This document shows, piece after piece, positions 45,201 to 56,970 of a stretch of DNA of 64,000 nucleotides. Every line of letters begins with the position of its first letter. The first letter of the stretch is position 1. Source of the DNA: Amyloporia xantha (taxonomy: Eukaryota; Basidiomycota; Agaricomycetes; Polyporales; Adustoporiaceae); the NCBI GenBank assembly GCA_036971615.1, contig JAYKKR010000041.1:1-64000 (forward strand). The letters run 5' to 3'. The notes beneath the pieces were generated by a model that was not told the origin of the DNA, did no database searches, and worked only from the letters and a program-made list of their open reading frames with translations. Position numbers and translations under genes: made by a program.

Positions 45201-48107
45201 CGCCGCTTCGTCTCGCGTGCTCCACACCAGCCTGGCCAGCCTGGCGCACGTCTTCTCCACCTGCCCCGGCATGATCCCCGGCCATTGCTCGACCGTGTTG
45301 AACACCGTCAGCCAGTGGTCGGCGATGAACTCGGTCGAGTTCGTCATCGACGTGCACAGTGCGAACGGTTCGATGAACCACGCGAGCTGTAAAGAAGAAC
45401 ACCCGTCAGCATACCGATAGCGTCGTCAGATCGCGCTTCCGTTCGCGCTGGCCGATGCGCGAAAACGGAGGCCCCCAGGGACGTCGTCCGATAGACGTCG
45501 ATATCGCGCATCCGCTCGCTCGGGCGGATGCGCGTCATTCGACGTCCGTGCACACGCACGTGTATCATCACCCACGCGTATGACGCGCATCCGCCCGAGC
45601 GAGCGGATGCGCGATATACGCACCTTGCGTGCATCGACTCGAGGTGCGTTTGACGCGCTTCCGCCCGACCGTGCTGAAGCGCGTCAGACGCACCTCTCTC
45701 GTCGCATACATACACATACACATGCCCGATATCGCGCTTCCGTTCGCTCGGGCGGATGCGCGTTATCGGGCATATCGGCACATTGAGTAGAGAAAATGTT
45801 TACTCACCACAGACCACCCCGACGAGTACAGCTGCAGCTCGCTCTCCAGCGACGCGAGATACGCACGGGACAGCGGCGGCGGAGGTATGAAGAGATCATA
45901 CTCGTACATATCCGCAGGCAGCGGCGTGTACAGCATCTTGATCCGCGCTAGCACCACCTGCCGGAACGCCTTCTCCTCCTCGTTCGCCGCCGGGTTCCGC
46001 TGCCAATGCCCCTCCAGACTCTCCATCAGCTGCACGCTGATGTCCTCCAGCTGCTTCCGCGCCACCTCCGTCGTCTTCCCCAGCTTCCAGTCCTCCGTCC
46101 GCACAGCAGCACGGAACGCACCGTCAGCAAGGACCATCACCGATTCGTCCTGCCACACCTCCCAGTCAGGCGTACCACGCATCATCAGCATACGCTCCTC
46201 GTGGTACCCGATCCACGACAGTCGCTTGCTCAGCCGCTTCATCCTCGCATCCAGGTCCTCGTCCCGGTACTGCTTCTCCAGGTCCTCAAAGTCCTCCATC
46301 AACTTCCGCTGGAGCTTCGAGACCTCCGCCACAGTCTTCACCTCAGAGTGAATCTCCTTCGACCCCAGCAACCCCATGATGTCCGACGACTGCTGCCCCA
46401 GGAACACGAACAGCTGCGATATATATTTTTCAGCATATGTCTCTCCATTGTAAGCACCCATGCTCACCCCGAAGTGCGTCTTGAACATCGTCGTCACCTT
46501 CTCGATCCGCAGGTACGGCGATGGCAGGAAATCCCGCCCGTATCTCGTAAGAGACATTAGGAACCTCACCGCCCGCGGGTGCGCCCACAGCTTCGCGAAG
46601 TGATTCGCGTGCTTCCGACGCGATTCCCCCGTGCGCGACCGCACATCGTTCAGCTCCTTCGCGAGCCTCGCATCGAACTTCCCCGGGACGTGGTCCAGCT
46701 CCCGCAACGCACGCAGCGTCATCAGGAAGTACTCGTCTTCCGTCTCGTAGAACCGATGCATCTCTCGGTTCCGAGACAGATGCAACCCCATCTCCGTACT
46801 CAACTTCTCTGTAATGCGTATTAATAAAAACATCCAATAATAATAATTCAATCACACACTCACCGTAGACGTACACCTCCGCCGACCACATCGCCTTCTC
46901 CTCCAGACGTGCCCGAGCCTTCTCGTACATCTCCACCAACTTCGTCAGCATATCGTTCTCCACCTCCGTCCGCACCGTCTTCGCTCTCAGCAACTCCATC
47001 TCCGCCTCCGCCTTCACGTACGAGTCCAGCAACCGCTTGCAGTACATCGCATTCGCCTCCCTCCGGTGGTGCCCACCGATGATGTACACCTCCGCCGGCG
47101 CCAACGTACCGTCCTCCAGCTCCGCCCGCGCACTGGGATCGATCTTCAGCTCCGGTAGAAGGTGTCCGGCCCGGCGCTGCAGCTCCCGTGGCGTCAGCGT
47201 ATTGTCCAGGAACTTCTCCGAGATCGCAATCTGGATCATGTTCCCCGCTAGCAGCCCACCGTGCTCGACGTTCAACTCCGCCAGCAGCCGAGTCGCCTCC
47301 ATCTTGTTGATCGGCCGATCGTTCCACTGGTGCGGAACGAACACCATCCCCAACTCCTTCGCGAGGAAGTCCAGCAACGGCACCCGCACATGCCCGTACA
47401 GCGCCTCCGAAATCTTCGCCTCCAGCTTCGCCACCTCCTCCCCACGTTCCTTCGAGTCGTCCGTCAGCCCGATCGCGGTCGTCATCTTCCGCAACGCATT
47501 CTAGATCCCCGTACGATCGAACGTCAATATCACATCCAGCCCGATCATGTTAATCTTACGTACCTCCGATCTCTCCGCTTCCCTTTCCGCCTTCGTCTGC
47601 TCGTCTTCCTCCTCCGCGGCCTCCTCCTCCCCGTCCCCCTCCTCACTCTCCCCGTCCCCGTCGCTCACCTCCTGCGCCTTCTCCTTCCCCTTCCCCTTCC
47701 CCTTACCTTTCGCCTTCGCCTTACCTTTCTTCTTCCCCTTCGCCACAGGAACAACCTCCTCCACCTCCACCACATCGTCCTCGTCCTCATCGATGACTGC
47801 GCCCACTTTCGACGGCCCAGCGATCGTCGCCTGCTTCACAGGTGGCGCAGCAGGCTTCGACTGCCGACGTGGCGGCGCATACCCCTGCGGCACCCCAGCA
47901 CGCTGACCGCGCAGCGTGATCGGCCGACTCAGCTGCGTCACAGCCGGCACTGTCCACAGCGTTATCCATGCACACTCTCATAGGTATATGCTACTCACCT
48001 TCTCCTCCTCCTCCTTCTCCAGAGCTGCTATCGATCTCCTCCACCTCAGGAGGATCTGGTTGCTTTCGGCGGCGGCCTCCAGTTGTTGTCGCTTTCTTCG
48101 GAGGCAT
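42209..48107 (-). CDS. P4: ParB/sulfiredoxin-like large protein (family P)
   Basis: Function unknown; the cleanest family P gene, with no frame break found. It starts at ATG 48107 (MPPKKATTTGGRRRKQPDPPEVEE), followed by an extended Lys/Gly and Glu-rich region. The ParB-like segment near residues 190-330 has INKMEATRLLAELNVEHGG then YIIGGHHRREANAMY, followed by a coiled-coil-like helix to WSAEVYVY. The phase-1 intron after it matches P1. Next come a helical exon (to about 45810), an exon from 45390 (AWFIEPFALCTSM...) with a long Lys/Ala/Gly-rich linker, and acidic exons to DDNFIGE at 43261. After a long intron a Pro/Arg-rich tail ends ENDDTINEL, stop 42209-42211. The introns 43260-42725 and 45809-45391 hold H3 arrays, and a third array sits upstream at 48235-48645. 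About 1750 residues. Confidence 0.68.
42790..43230. repeat. H3 hairpin array, 7 units at about 66 bp, P4 intron
   Basis: Imperfect palindromes with CGCGCTTCCGTTCG paired to CGTGCGGATGCGCG-type arms start near 42798, 42867, 42932, 42997, 43062, 43131 and 43197. Some spacers recur in inverted orientation (see findings). The array fills the intron upstream of the last P4 exons. Confidence 0.88.
45425..45765. repeat. H3 hairpin array, 5 units, P4 intron
   Basis: Units lie near 45430, 45505, 45581, 45652 and 45733, with GCGCATCCGC / GCGGATGCGC or GCGCTTCCG / TGAAGCGC arms. All fall within the intron 45391-45809. Confidence 0.87.
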
Positions 48108-48772
48108 GCTAAAGGTACGTCTCAGTTACAAGTGAAGTCGAGGTGTATCGAACAACCAACGCATCCCAGCGCCCAGTCGATCGATACGATCACTTGACTC
48201 TCACAGTCACATGCATCGCCCACACGTGCCTTCTTCGCGCATCCGCATGACCAAACGGCGGATGCGCGATATCGAGGGTATTTTTGCGGTCTACACAAGT
48301 GCGCAGATCGCGCTTCCGTTCGCTCGTGCGGATGCGCGTTCGACGCACTCGGGTACTACACACATAAACTCCGTCGAACGCGCATCCGCACGAGCGAACG
48401 GAAGCGCGATCGACGGAGTAATTACACACATATATATCCCCAGATATATTGCCCCAAATGGGCAAAAACGCGCTTCCGTTCGATCGTGCGGATGCGCGTT
48501 CGACGAGGTATATATGTATAGTACCCTCGAGTGCCTCGAACGCGCATCCGCACGAGCAAACGGATGCGTGTTCGTGCATATACTTCACTTCTGTACATTC
48601 AGTACTACGTTCGCGCTTCAGCACGCTCTATCCGAAGCGCGTTCTTTTCTCTCAACTCATATATTTACGGTATAGTACCCTACTGTACGGGGTTTCGCTA
48701 CGTAAATGTACCTCCCCCATCCTAATCGGACCTACCCAAACCCAGAAGGGAGGTAAGTGTACCCCAACCCAG
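48108..48772. other. P4 upstream region, junction between the repeated cluster and conserved genes
   Basis: Contains the H3 array and then a pyrimidine-rich stretch (CCTCCCCCATCC near 48712). To the right the F-box gene ends at 48773. Confidence 0.6.
48235..48645. repeat. H3 hairpin array, 6 units, upstream of P4
   Basis: Units lie near 48237, 48309, 48379, 48469, 48540 and 48612, spaced 70-90 bp. The first two-unit spacer and several flanks are complementary (for example ACTCCGTCGA and TCGACGGAGT around the third). They end about 130 bp before the F-box gene. Confidence 0.87.
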
Positions 48773-50404
48773 TTACGAAAACCCTATATAATAAAACGTC
48801 ACGGTGAGTTCAGCCTGATGTCTAATTCTCAAAAGAAGATACGTACACATGGCAAATCGCAGGACACCACGCAAGTGTAAAAGCGGCAGGCGACTCTGGA
48901 TTTGTGGGCGAACCCAACTCCACCAGGCAGCACCTGCACCTGCATCATGGACGCATGCAAACGTGAACGCTTGCACAGATTGCACCCCCGACATGGCTAC
49001 GTCAATACTGTCGCATCCGAGCTGGTCGAAATGCTCAGTTCTCATTGACTTCGGGAGTAAGATGACGACCTCGCGAACACAGCTCGATGCCAGTGCGACG
49101 TGAGACAGGACTTGATATACCCATGTCCAGCTTCCTCCTCGTGAAAGATCAAACTGAAGAGATTGTAGATAAAGATTGTGGGCGAAATTTAGATGAGTCT
49201 CTGTGACCGCACGGCCCTCAGTCCAGTCATTATAATAGCATCGACACTAATTTGACTCACCAATTGCTTCCATTGATATTGGCTTGCTCACCGGGCCAAA
49301 TCCGATCGTAAGTTCTCGAAGTGATACCCCGATTGCCTTGAATAGGCTGCCCACTGACTCCAGATCCAAAGGGTTTAATACCGGGAACATGACGTTTCCT
49401 AAGGATTCCATGGATCCAGTAGCTAGTAACCCGTTCAATAAATCGCCCACAGGGCACCATTCCACGAGGATTGTCTTCAGCCGTGGGCGCAATCTATTTG
49501 CTAGGATAGCAGAATGGCTGAATCCGGCCTGTTTCCAATGCAAACGCTTGCAAGATAGGAAGGATAGACTCGGCAACCCGATGATCAGGCGTTTGAGGTC
49601 CATGAACGATCGGAACGCGATGTCCTCGATCTGAAGCTCAGTGATAGATACAAATTCGGACAACAACAGATGAAAACTTGGATGGAAAGATGGTGAAGCA
49701 CGTTCGTGCCATTTACCGGAAATGTGGAGGAACTTCACATTGGGAAGTTTGTGAGCGAGCACGGCTTGGAAGGAAACCAAAGCTTGCAATCGCGCATGAC
49801 CAGAGCACGTTTCGTCAACCCCGATCCACAGAATCGTGACCAGATCCGCGAGACGTGGGGCTAAACCAATTGTTCTTGCGAATAGGGCTAATTGGCGTGC
49901 ACTAGAGAGTTTGACCTCACGATACAGGTGACGATAGCTCCGGTAGAGCCATGCGCGGCACGTCAAAGCACACGCAAGTAAGGTTACCTGACGAGTGTCA
50001 GATGGGATTGCTTGCCCGATGAGATTGATAATGTGATCACTGATATCAGTAGGAATCGTCCGTTCAGACAAGCTCCAGATTCTGGGGAAGGTGCGTGTAC
50101 GGCTGCTGTGAGAAGACATGGTAGACGAGATCAAGTCGAACTCTCGTTGTGGTGAGATGTCTTGGCTGATTGAATAGTGTCCATGGTCGGTATCGAGACT
50201 ACTGGAGGACTCGGAGGAGCCATCGTCAACGTCACTATCGAAATCTTCTTCGTGCTCCCTATCTCCTGGGAAAGATGTCTCCGAGTCAGAGATTCCGACT
50301 GGTTTGGTCCTTGGCTCTCCCAGATAGCGCGTGAGATACGACAAGGCAGTAGCCGCCTTTGGGTCGAAATCGAGCAGCTTGACATGCAAACCACGTGAAG
50401 GCAT
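48773..50404 (-). CDS. F-box protein with leucine-rich-repeat-like C-terminus
   Basis: Predicted substrate adaptor of an SCF ubiquitin ligase. Exon 1 runs 50404-49261 and exon 2 49200-48773. The start is ATG 50404 (MPSRGLHVKLLDFDPKAA); a GTG lies just upstream in frame but is not needed. Residues about 110-150 have the F-box-like pattern IPTDISDHIINLI... LLACALTCRAWLYRSYRHLYREV, as in basidiomycete F-box proteins of the large expanded families. The rest is leucine-rich, with spaced LPNVKFLHISG, LPSLSFLSC and LRPRLKTILV blocks resembling irregular LRRs. An acidic Ser-rich stretch precedes the F-box. Frame and splice sites are intact. Confidence 0.7.
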
Positions 50405-51534
50405 GGTGTTCACGACTGCAAACGATAACTGTAGTCAGAAAACCCGTGCCACGTAGGACTGCGACTTACGGTTTATCTCTGCAATGTGGGGGCTAAAGAG
50501 TGTTGCGCACCGAACTGCACGCCTTCATGCTAATTGTTGCCCCACACTGCACAGCCTAAGGACGTCACGGTCGCCACAATCTCGTGCCTAAGCAATCAGT
50601 AGTGCATCATCCGACTGACGAATACCGGTAGTGGAGTGAGAGCTTGGTGAGAACAAATGGTGCACTTCATGACATGCCTGTCACCAGTGGTCTCATGGAC
50701 GCGCGTTCGACGCGACGAGACGCGCAGTGATCTGTAGCCGCTGTCGGCGAGGAAGACATTTCATGCCACATTCCCTTTGCTAAGCTCGACGACCCCACCT
50801 GCGTGCTCAAGGAGTATTCAGTTCTGGTCCGCTACGTGGCTTCACAGAAGATAGCTCAGAAGTGTGCCGTTCGGTGCACCTGCTAAGATCTGTGAAGTGC
50901 CCGGTAGTGAGTCACCTGCCTTCCTGCTTGGTCATGTTGCGCTCTGGCTAGTATCTAGTCCCTATCCTCGCTTCTTGGATATGTATCCCTTTATCATGTT
51001 CTGGTTGACCTCTCTACGATGCTGACAGCCGACTTCGACTGGCTGACTGCAATAATATACCACCCAGCACATATGAACATCGGTCGAATGTTTGCCAATA
51101 TATGTCACTAGAGATATCCTCCCTGCGTGCGCTGTGTGCTGTGTACTTGTGACCCCGTTCTAATCATTTGTCTGGCTTTCATCGGCAAATTCTTGCTTGC
51201 CACAAGCCGGACGATCATGACCGGCGAAAGTCTCGTCAGTAATTCGATCTTCTGCTCTGTGCTGTACGCGCCACTGACCCAATGACCGCGCCCATGATAG
51301 CAATGTCATAACGAAATCTTGGCTCAACGATGCGTTTGCGCTGATTGCTGCTTAGCTTGAATGTATATGCCGACTCCTACGGAATCGGGACTGGGAACAC
51401 TTGCTGAATAATCTGCATACTCCGCAATCAACGATGAGTGATCACTGCGGATGAAGTCGTTTGGGATATATAAGTTGTACTGTATCATCTAATTCATTAT
51501 ACACATCTCAGGATCGTCGCAACTTGTGGCCCAA
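50405..51534. other. Intergenic region, divergent promoters
   Basis: About 1.1 kb between two genes transcribed away from each other. No gene or structured repeat was noticed. Confidence 0.5.
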
Positions 51535-52676
51535 ATGTCGGTTCACCCTCTTGTCCTCATCATCGGTGCCACTGGGCGCACAGGTGGCTCAATTGTCGAT
51601 GGCCTTCTGAAGAGTGGACAATTCGTACGTTCTTGCATGCGAGACTTACCTAAGATTGTTAGCTAACAATGCTAGGTTTCAGCGAGTCGCAGCATTGGTC
51701 CGCCCATCCTCAGCATCAAAGCCTGAGGCGGCCCAGCTCCGCGAGCGAGGTGTCGAAATTCGTCTCGGAGACATACAGACGGACAATATCGACAAATTAA
51801 AGGAACTGCTGTCCGCAGTGTACATACTTATCAGCGCGGTCAACATTGTGCACGATCAGAAAGGGGTCCTCGCCGCTGCGAAGGAAGTCGGTGTCAGACG
51901 CGTGGTTCCCTGTGACTTCGGCACTCCAGGCGCACCAGGCGTACATGACCTCCGCGACACGGTGAGCTTCCAGAATCATCATTCGACATAATTTAACTGC
52001 TATTGACCCCCCATTTGTCCAATCAGAAATTCACAATCCGCAATGTCGTGCGCAGCCTGGGTGTCAGCTACACATTTATCGACGTCGGGTGGTGGATGCA
52101 GCTTGTTCTACCGTACCCTTCAAAGAGTGAGAGTCCGGATTCCAAATCCATCCCTATTAGTCGCCAGATTTATGGGAAGGGCGACAAGAAGAACTTGTAC
52201 ACCGACTACCGCCGCATTGGAGATTACGTCGCGCGGATCATCGCGGACGAGCGCACGATCAACCAGTATGTGATAGTCTGGGAGGAAGAGCTCACCCTTG
52301 AACAGGCGAAGACGATCGGTGAGAAGGCCTCTGGAGAGGAGGAGGTTCTAAGGGCGAAACGGATACCGGTCCGCTACAGAATTCGTTACATGCGGCATTT
52401 TCTGACAGTTGCACACAGGTCTCTGCGGAAGAGCTCGTAGAGAACGCGAGATCCGGACAGGAGGAGGCCCTGCGCACACAATCGTTCGCGGCATTCGTGA
52501 AGTGGTCATCAAGCCAGTACCAGTACAGCATGCACATCCTGGGAGAGAATTCCCTCGAGAATGCGAAGGCTCTCGGTGCGCTCGACGCCCGAGAGCTGTA
52601 TCCCGATATCGTACCTACAAAGTTGGAGGACTTTGCGAAGGAGTTCTACCACGACCCACCCTCTCCTTACTTCTAG
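51535..52676 (+). CDS. NmrA-like / isoflavone reductase-like NAD(P)-binding protein
   Basis: Likely an atypical short-chain dehydrogenase of the NmrA-like group: either a redox sensor that binds NAD(P) or a reductase of phenolic compounds. It starts at ATG 51535 with MSVHPLVLIIGATGRTGGSIVDGLL, which carries the GxxGxxG dinucleotide-binding loop. Four exons; short introns after SGQF, after DLRDT and after AKRIP. The middle (VEIRLGDIQ... LISAVNIVHDQKGVLAAAKEVGVRRVVPCDFG) matches the family layout of locating and naming the changed coenzyme region. VSYTFIDVGWWMQLVLPYP is the substrate-side loop. Stop TAG 52674-52676 after PPSPYF. The frame is intact, about 310 residues. The substrate cannot be told. 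Confidence 0.82.
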
Positions 52677-53576
52677 TTAACGTTCAATGGCAGCGATGAG
52701 TTATAGTGCAATTATTATATCACTGATGTCAATTTCTCCACTAGTAATGTGTCAATAGGTCGTGGTAGTAGGAGTAGTGAGTACACTCAACCGAAAATTT
52801 GAGTTCTGTGCGCTTGTGTGGCTGCATTCAATGCATTGCAGAACTCTGTTGCAACGGATTCCAACTTGCGCATCATACGGTGCCTGTACTGTTCCTATGC
52901 GTCTGTTTTTGATGTCCACAGTCGAACCCAGAAAGTTGGCACTGGATTGCTAGCTGTTGAACTTGATTTCGCAGAAAATCGAATTTGACAGTCAACTGTC
53001 AGGCCGCTCACTTTCGTCCAACATGGACATCGTCGATACAGTCGACGCACGGCGCGACGAGTACCCGCTGTTGCGGAAGGGGCCGGACATGACGGAGAGG
53101 AATGAGCCGGTCGACGAGGGGTGGTCGGCGTTCAGTATACGTTCGATATTCAAATTCAAACCAAATTCGGACACCTCAATTTTCCATAGCCAGCTGTTCG
53201 AACGAATCGAAAGTCGACGGCATTTATCAATCTTGCACTGCCGACTTTCTATGCCACATGAGACTACATACAATGCGTGCTCTATAGCAGCTGCGTATAT
53301 ACGGAGGACTCTAGCAACTGCGCAGGATTCATGGTCGTGTCTGCCGCCGGAAAATCGCAAACGCCGGCGGACCACAACACGGCTGCGGGCGGGTTAGTTC
53401 CGTATACTACATACGTCAACTGGGCGGCAGGTCGCCGTGAGTTGAGCGGCAGTCATGTATGCGCGGCCATCCGGCAGTGCAAGATTATAACTGCAACGGC
53501 CCATCGAGCGTAGTATTTCGTGCATATCCTCTTCCTCCTCCAGATAAGGTGCTCTATTTCGTCGTACTTCAAAACC
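52677..53576. other. Intergenic region, no supported gene
   Basis: About 0.9 kb. An open frame from 53023 (MDIVDTVDARRDEYPLL) looks protein-like for about 40 codons but lacks a family and has no clear splice pattern, so it is not called. Confidence 0.45.
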
Positions 53577-54451
53577 ATGAAGCTTTTGTTGACGGGTGCA
53601 ACAGGCGTGGGTGCGTCTTGCTCGCGTTCCCAAGACCTTCATGAGAATCTGATAGGGGGAGGGGGGCTTCGTTTTTAGCCGGACTCGCTGTCTATCGCGC
53701 AGCCCTTGCTGACCGTGCAGTCACTCATATCACCATTCTCTCGCGGAGGGAGATACCTTCCTGGGCCGTTTTACCCCCTGACGCAGCAGAAAAAACGACC
53801 GTGATACTACACAACGACTTTCTCACTTACCCACAAGACCTTGCACGTAGTCTGGCGAAGAATGATGCGTGCGTGTGGGCTCTGGGAAAGTCCGCGATGG
53901 GCATGGGTGAAGAAGAGTACATGACAATGACGTATGAGTATCCTATGGCCGCGCTACGCGCCTTGAAAGAGGGCGGCGTGGACGAAAGTTGGACGAAGGA
54001 CACCCCGTTTCGGTTCATATACGTCAGCGGGGAGTCGGCAGACCCGACTCAAAGTTCAAGGCAGATGTGGGCGCGCGTCAAGGTATGTATACGGGATGAC
54101 TGCGCAGATCTGCCCGATTTACTGACGGATATCCGCATGTTTTCACAGGGCAAAGCAGAGGTCGATATCGCCGAATCTTGCAACGCATCGGCCAGCTTGA
54201 AGGCGCACATCATCCGCCCCGGCTATTTCTTCCCCTCGGCGAGATACCCAGAAGACCGCAAAAATCAACGATCCAGGATTGCCGATATTCTCGACTATGC
54301 GTTGACGCCTCTCTTCTCGTGTGTGATGCCCTCGCTCACCGTACCAACAGAAGAGCTTGGACGTTTCGCTGTCGAGCTAGCAAAGGGACGATGGCCTGAC
54401 CAGGAGTTGTTCAGGAATGGAGAGATGAGAGAGCTTTTGAAGCAGCTCTGA
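53577..54451 (+). CDS. NAD(P)-binding Rossmann protein (epimerase/TIP30-like)
   Basis: Predicted cytosolic NAD(P)-binding protein of the extended SDR group. It starts at ATG 53577 with MKLLLTGATGV, the GxxGxxG loop being completed after the first intron (AGLAVYRAALAD). Then come ITILSRREIP (strand 2 with the cofactor-selecting arginines), ACVWALGKSAMG, and FRFIYVSGESADPT (the serine strand of the SDR fold). The second intron is after ARVK and the last exon (GKAEVDIAE... HIIRPGYFFPS) continues the fold. Stop at 54449-54451. About 250 residues. The substrate is unknown. Confidence 0.78.
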
Positions 54452-56970
54452 TTTTCATGCCTCGCCTCTCGTTCAAATAATTGACAGCGTACCTCCTGAT
54501 TCCGTATCGTTGATTTGTTACTTCGCGACTCCTATCTTTCATATCTATTAGAAAGGATGCGCCGGGGTGGTGGAACGCAAGACGGCCAATTCGCAACGGG
54601 AGAGCTGAAGGAGAGTCAATGCGCATTTATTTTCAACCACCTGACACTCACAATTGAAGCCGCGCGCACTGGGAAGCGGGAAACAAGTCGTATGCCGGAG
54701 GCTTGGGTTGTGGTATGAATTTGGACGGTAGCAGTAATCTATATGTGCTGCATCATTCGACAGCTATACAGGTATATACATGACGTAACATTCGCTTTAT
54801 GGAGCTCGTTATATTGGCTAGCTCGACGAAATCGGAGACAACGCGCACACGCACACACACACGCCCTGAGTCTTGAGCATCCAACTTTGGCCTTGAGCCC
54901 CGAGCCCGCACCTACTCCCGAGTGTCGAGGAATGCGTAGCCCGCACTAAGTCCCTTTCCAAGCATTAATTACCGACCTGTCGGGACAAAACGGCAAGGGC
55001 TCCGTATCGAATGTCGAGCGCACATTTCGAGACTAGGGCGTTCGAACGCGTATAGGTTAACCTAACGAATAACTAGCATAGCGGAATGATACGAGACATC
55101 TACAGGGGAACTCAAAGCGCTGGCAGAAGCAGAGATTGTGAGACGGCAGCTGACAGAGGATGTTACAAGCGCGCTCAAGGCGGTAGTTGTAACTGGGGAG
55201 GCGGGAGGAAGATTCCGAAGGAAAGGCTGGCGTTATCGGTGGGCCAGGACGCTGAGGTCATCGAAGGGAATGGTGCCAGATAGGGGAAAGGGCTAGCGCA
55301 GAGTCGAGTGGGAGAGAGAGCGATCAAAGCAGGGTCTGACGGGCTGCCAGCGGGAGACAAGATTAGCTAACCGTGCCCTGCAGAGGCTGCTGACGCAGGA
55401 GGGCTAGCGGACGAGGCGAAAGACCTGCAGGAAATAGGGAACAGCAAGCGAGTAGCAGCGAGGTGAGCAGCGAGGTGCACCGATCGGGCACTCAGGAAGA
55501 CTTCCCATATGATATTCTGTCTTGGACTCAAGAGTTTGCAGACCTTTTACCTAGACGGTTCTATGAAGCGGAGGTTATGCTCATTAGCAGTCGCCACATG
55601 ACAGTATATGCCGCGGTACGAGCTCACCCGAGCAGCTCTTGGAATTTTTATCCGAATTCGACGTTACGCTATGTTTGTGAACGACCTTTCACACGCTGAG
55701 ACGGCTCAAATCCGTGAAATGATTTCTTTTTTCCGGTGTCTGCTGTGATTGAATGTGTAAAAAATGTTACTGTGATGTGCTATGCGCAATCTTGTGACTT
55801 CAATCGCAGACGATATAGCACAACGAAGCTCGGATGAGCTGTCTTAGTGGAGCTTTCAGTGGAAGACTGCATCTGGATGACGAGCTCTGTTCCATTATTC
55901 TGCATCGCCGGCGCCTGCGTACAACTTGGGCCATGGCGGCTCCACCCCTTCGTCGACTTGAGAGCCCTGAGCGAAAACCCACGCCTGAGAAGCTAGTTGG
56001 ACAGTTCGCGACCTGCCATACAATCGTATGGGAGCAAGAAGGCTATATGCAGCGTCTACGTTGCTCGTGTGGAGCGTCGCACAAGCGCCACGGCAGACGT
56101 CCGCTGACGGGCTCGGTTGTGGCTTCAGCGGCTATTCGACTTTCGACTTTTCACTGGTCGCCCAACCAGTCGCCGACTTGCACGACAATGGGTCACTGGA
56201 CTCTATACAGAAGACAAATCAAACGGACGACGGGTAGACCACTCAGCAGGATCTGTCAAGCGACTTGAATTTCTCTCATGATGGCAAATCTGATGATGGG
56301 TGATTGCCCCGTAAACGTATGGATCTCAAATGAATGAAACCTGGAGGGATCGAAAGCCTGCCGAAATGCGAGCGAGACAGGAAGGACGAAGACTTACATT
56401 ACGCTTGTGGGTTTCCACATCCGCATGCAGCTGCAGAGATGCGCCTGGAGGGTGAAATGTCCGTTTCATGAGAGCCATCCAGAGCTTTCCTCATATGCTA
56501 CCCGGCGTAGGATCACCGCCCCATCGGGATCTCCCCGCACTCGAAGCGAGACCCGCATGACCTTTGCAAACGTGCCTGCAGAAGTTTCTTGGGAGGAACA
56601 CAATCCCAGCGGCGACCGACGCAGATGAAAGACCAAGAATTGGTATAGGGGTGACGGGTTCTACTGGTTGAGCAGGCTGCTGCCGGGTGGCCGGTCGGGA
56701 CTCAGTGCAGTCGGGGGATCGGAACTGGGATGTCACGTGCAGCGATCTCGATTTTGGAGTGAATCCGAGAAGGAATAAAATTGATGTCGGTCGCTCCGAG
56801 GCTGAGCTCGCTCCCTCCCGAGTCCCAAGAACGTGCGCCCTAGCTTGATGGTACGTACCAACCTTCTCCACTCACAGCAATCTACATAACCCACCTCCCT
56901 CGACCCATCATCTCTCTTCACTTTCCCCCTCATCTCATTATTTCTCACTTGATTCCGTCAATCCTAACAG
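54452..56970. other. Long intergenic region without a supported gene
   Basis: About 2.5 kb. Scattered open frames (for example 55463-55699 and 55834-56268) show no family or consistent splicing. Pyrimidine-rich CT stretches at 56880-56960 look like the phosphate transporter leader. No palindromes of the three families. Confidence 0.45.

Noticed and set aside
1..48107. Known transposase, reverse transcriptase or tyrosine recombinase driving the cluster
   Set aside because: No RT, DDE or YR motif blocks were recognised in the P, Q or S proteins, so the cluster is not labelled as any known mobile element.
35745..48645. H3 hairpins as intrinsic terminators
   Set aside because: They occur inside introns and upstream of genes in a eukaryotic setting, with no adjoining T tracts.
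53023..53400. Protein-like open frame beginning MDIVDTVDARRDEYPLL
   Set aside because: Composition is plausible for about 40 codons but no family, splice pattern or downstream continuation could be supported.
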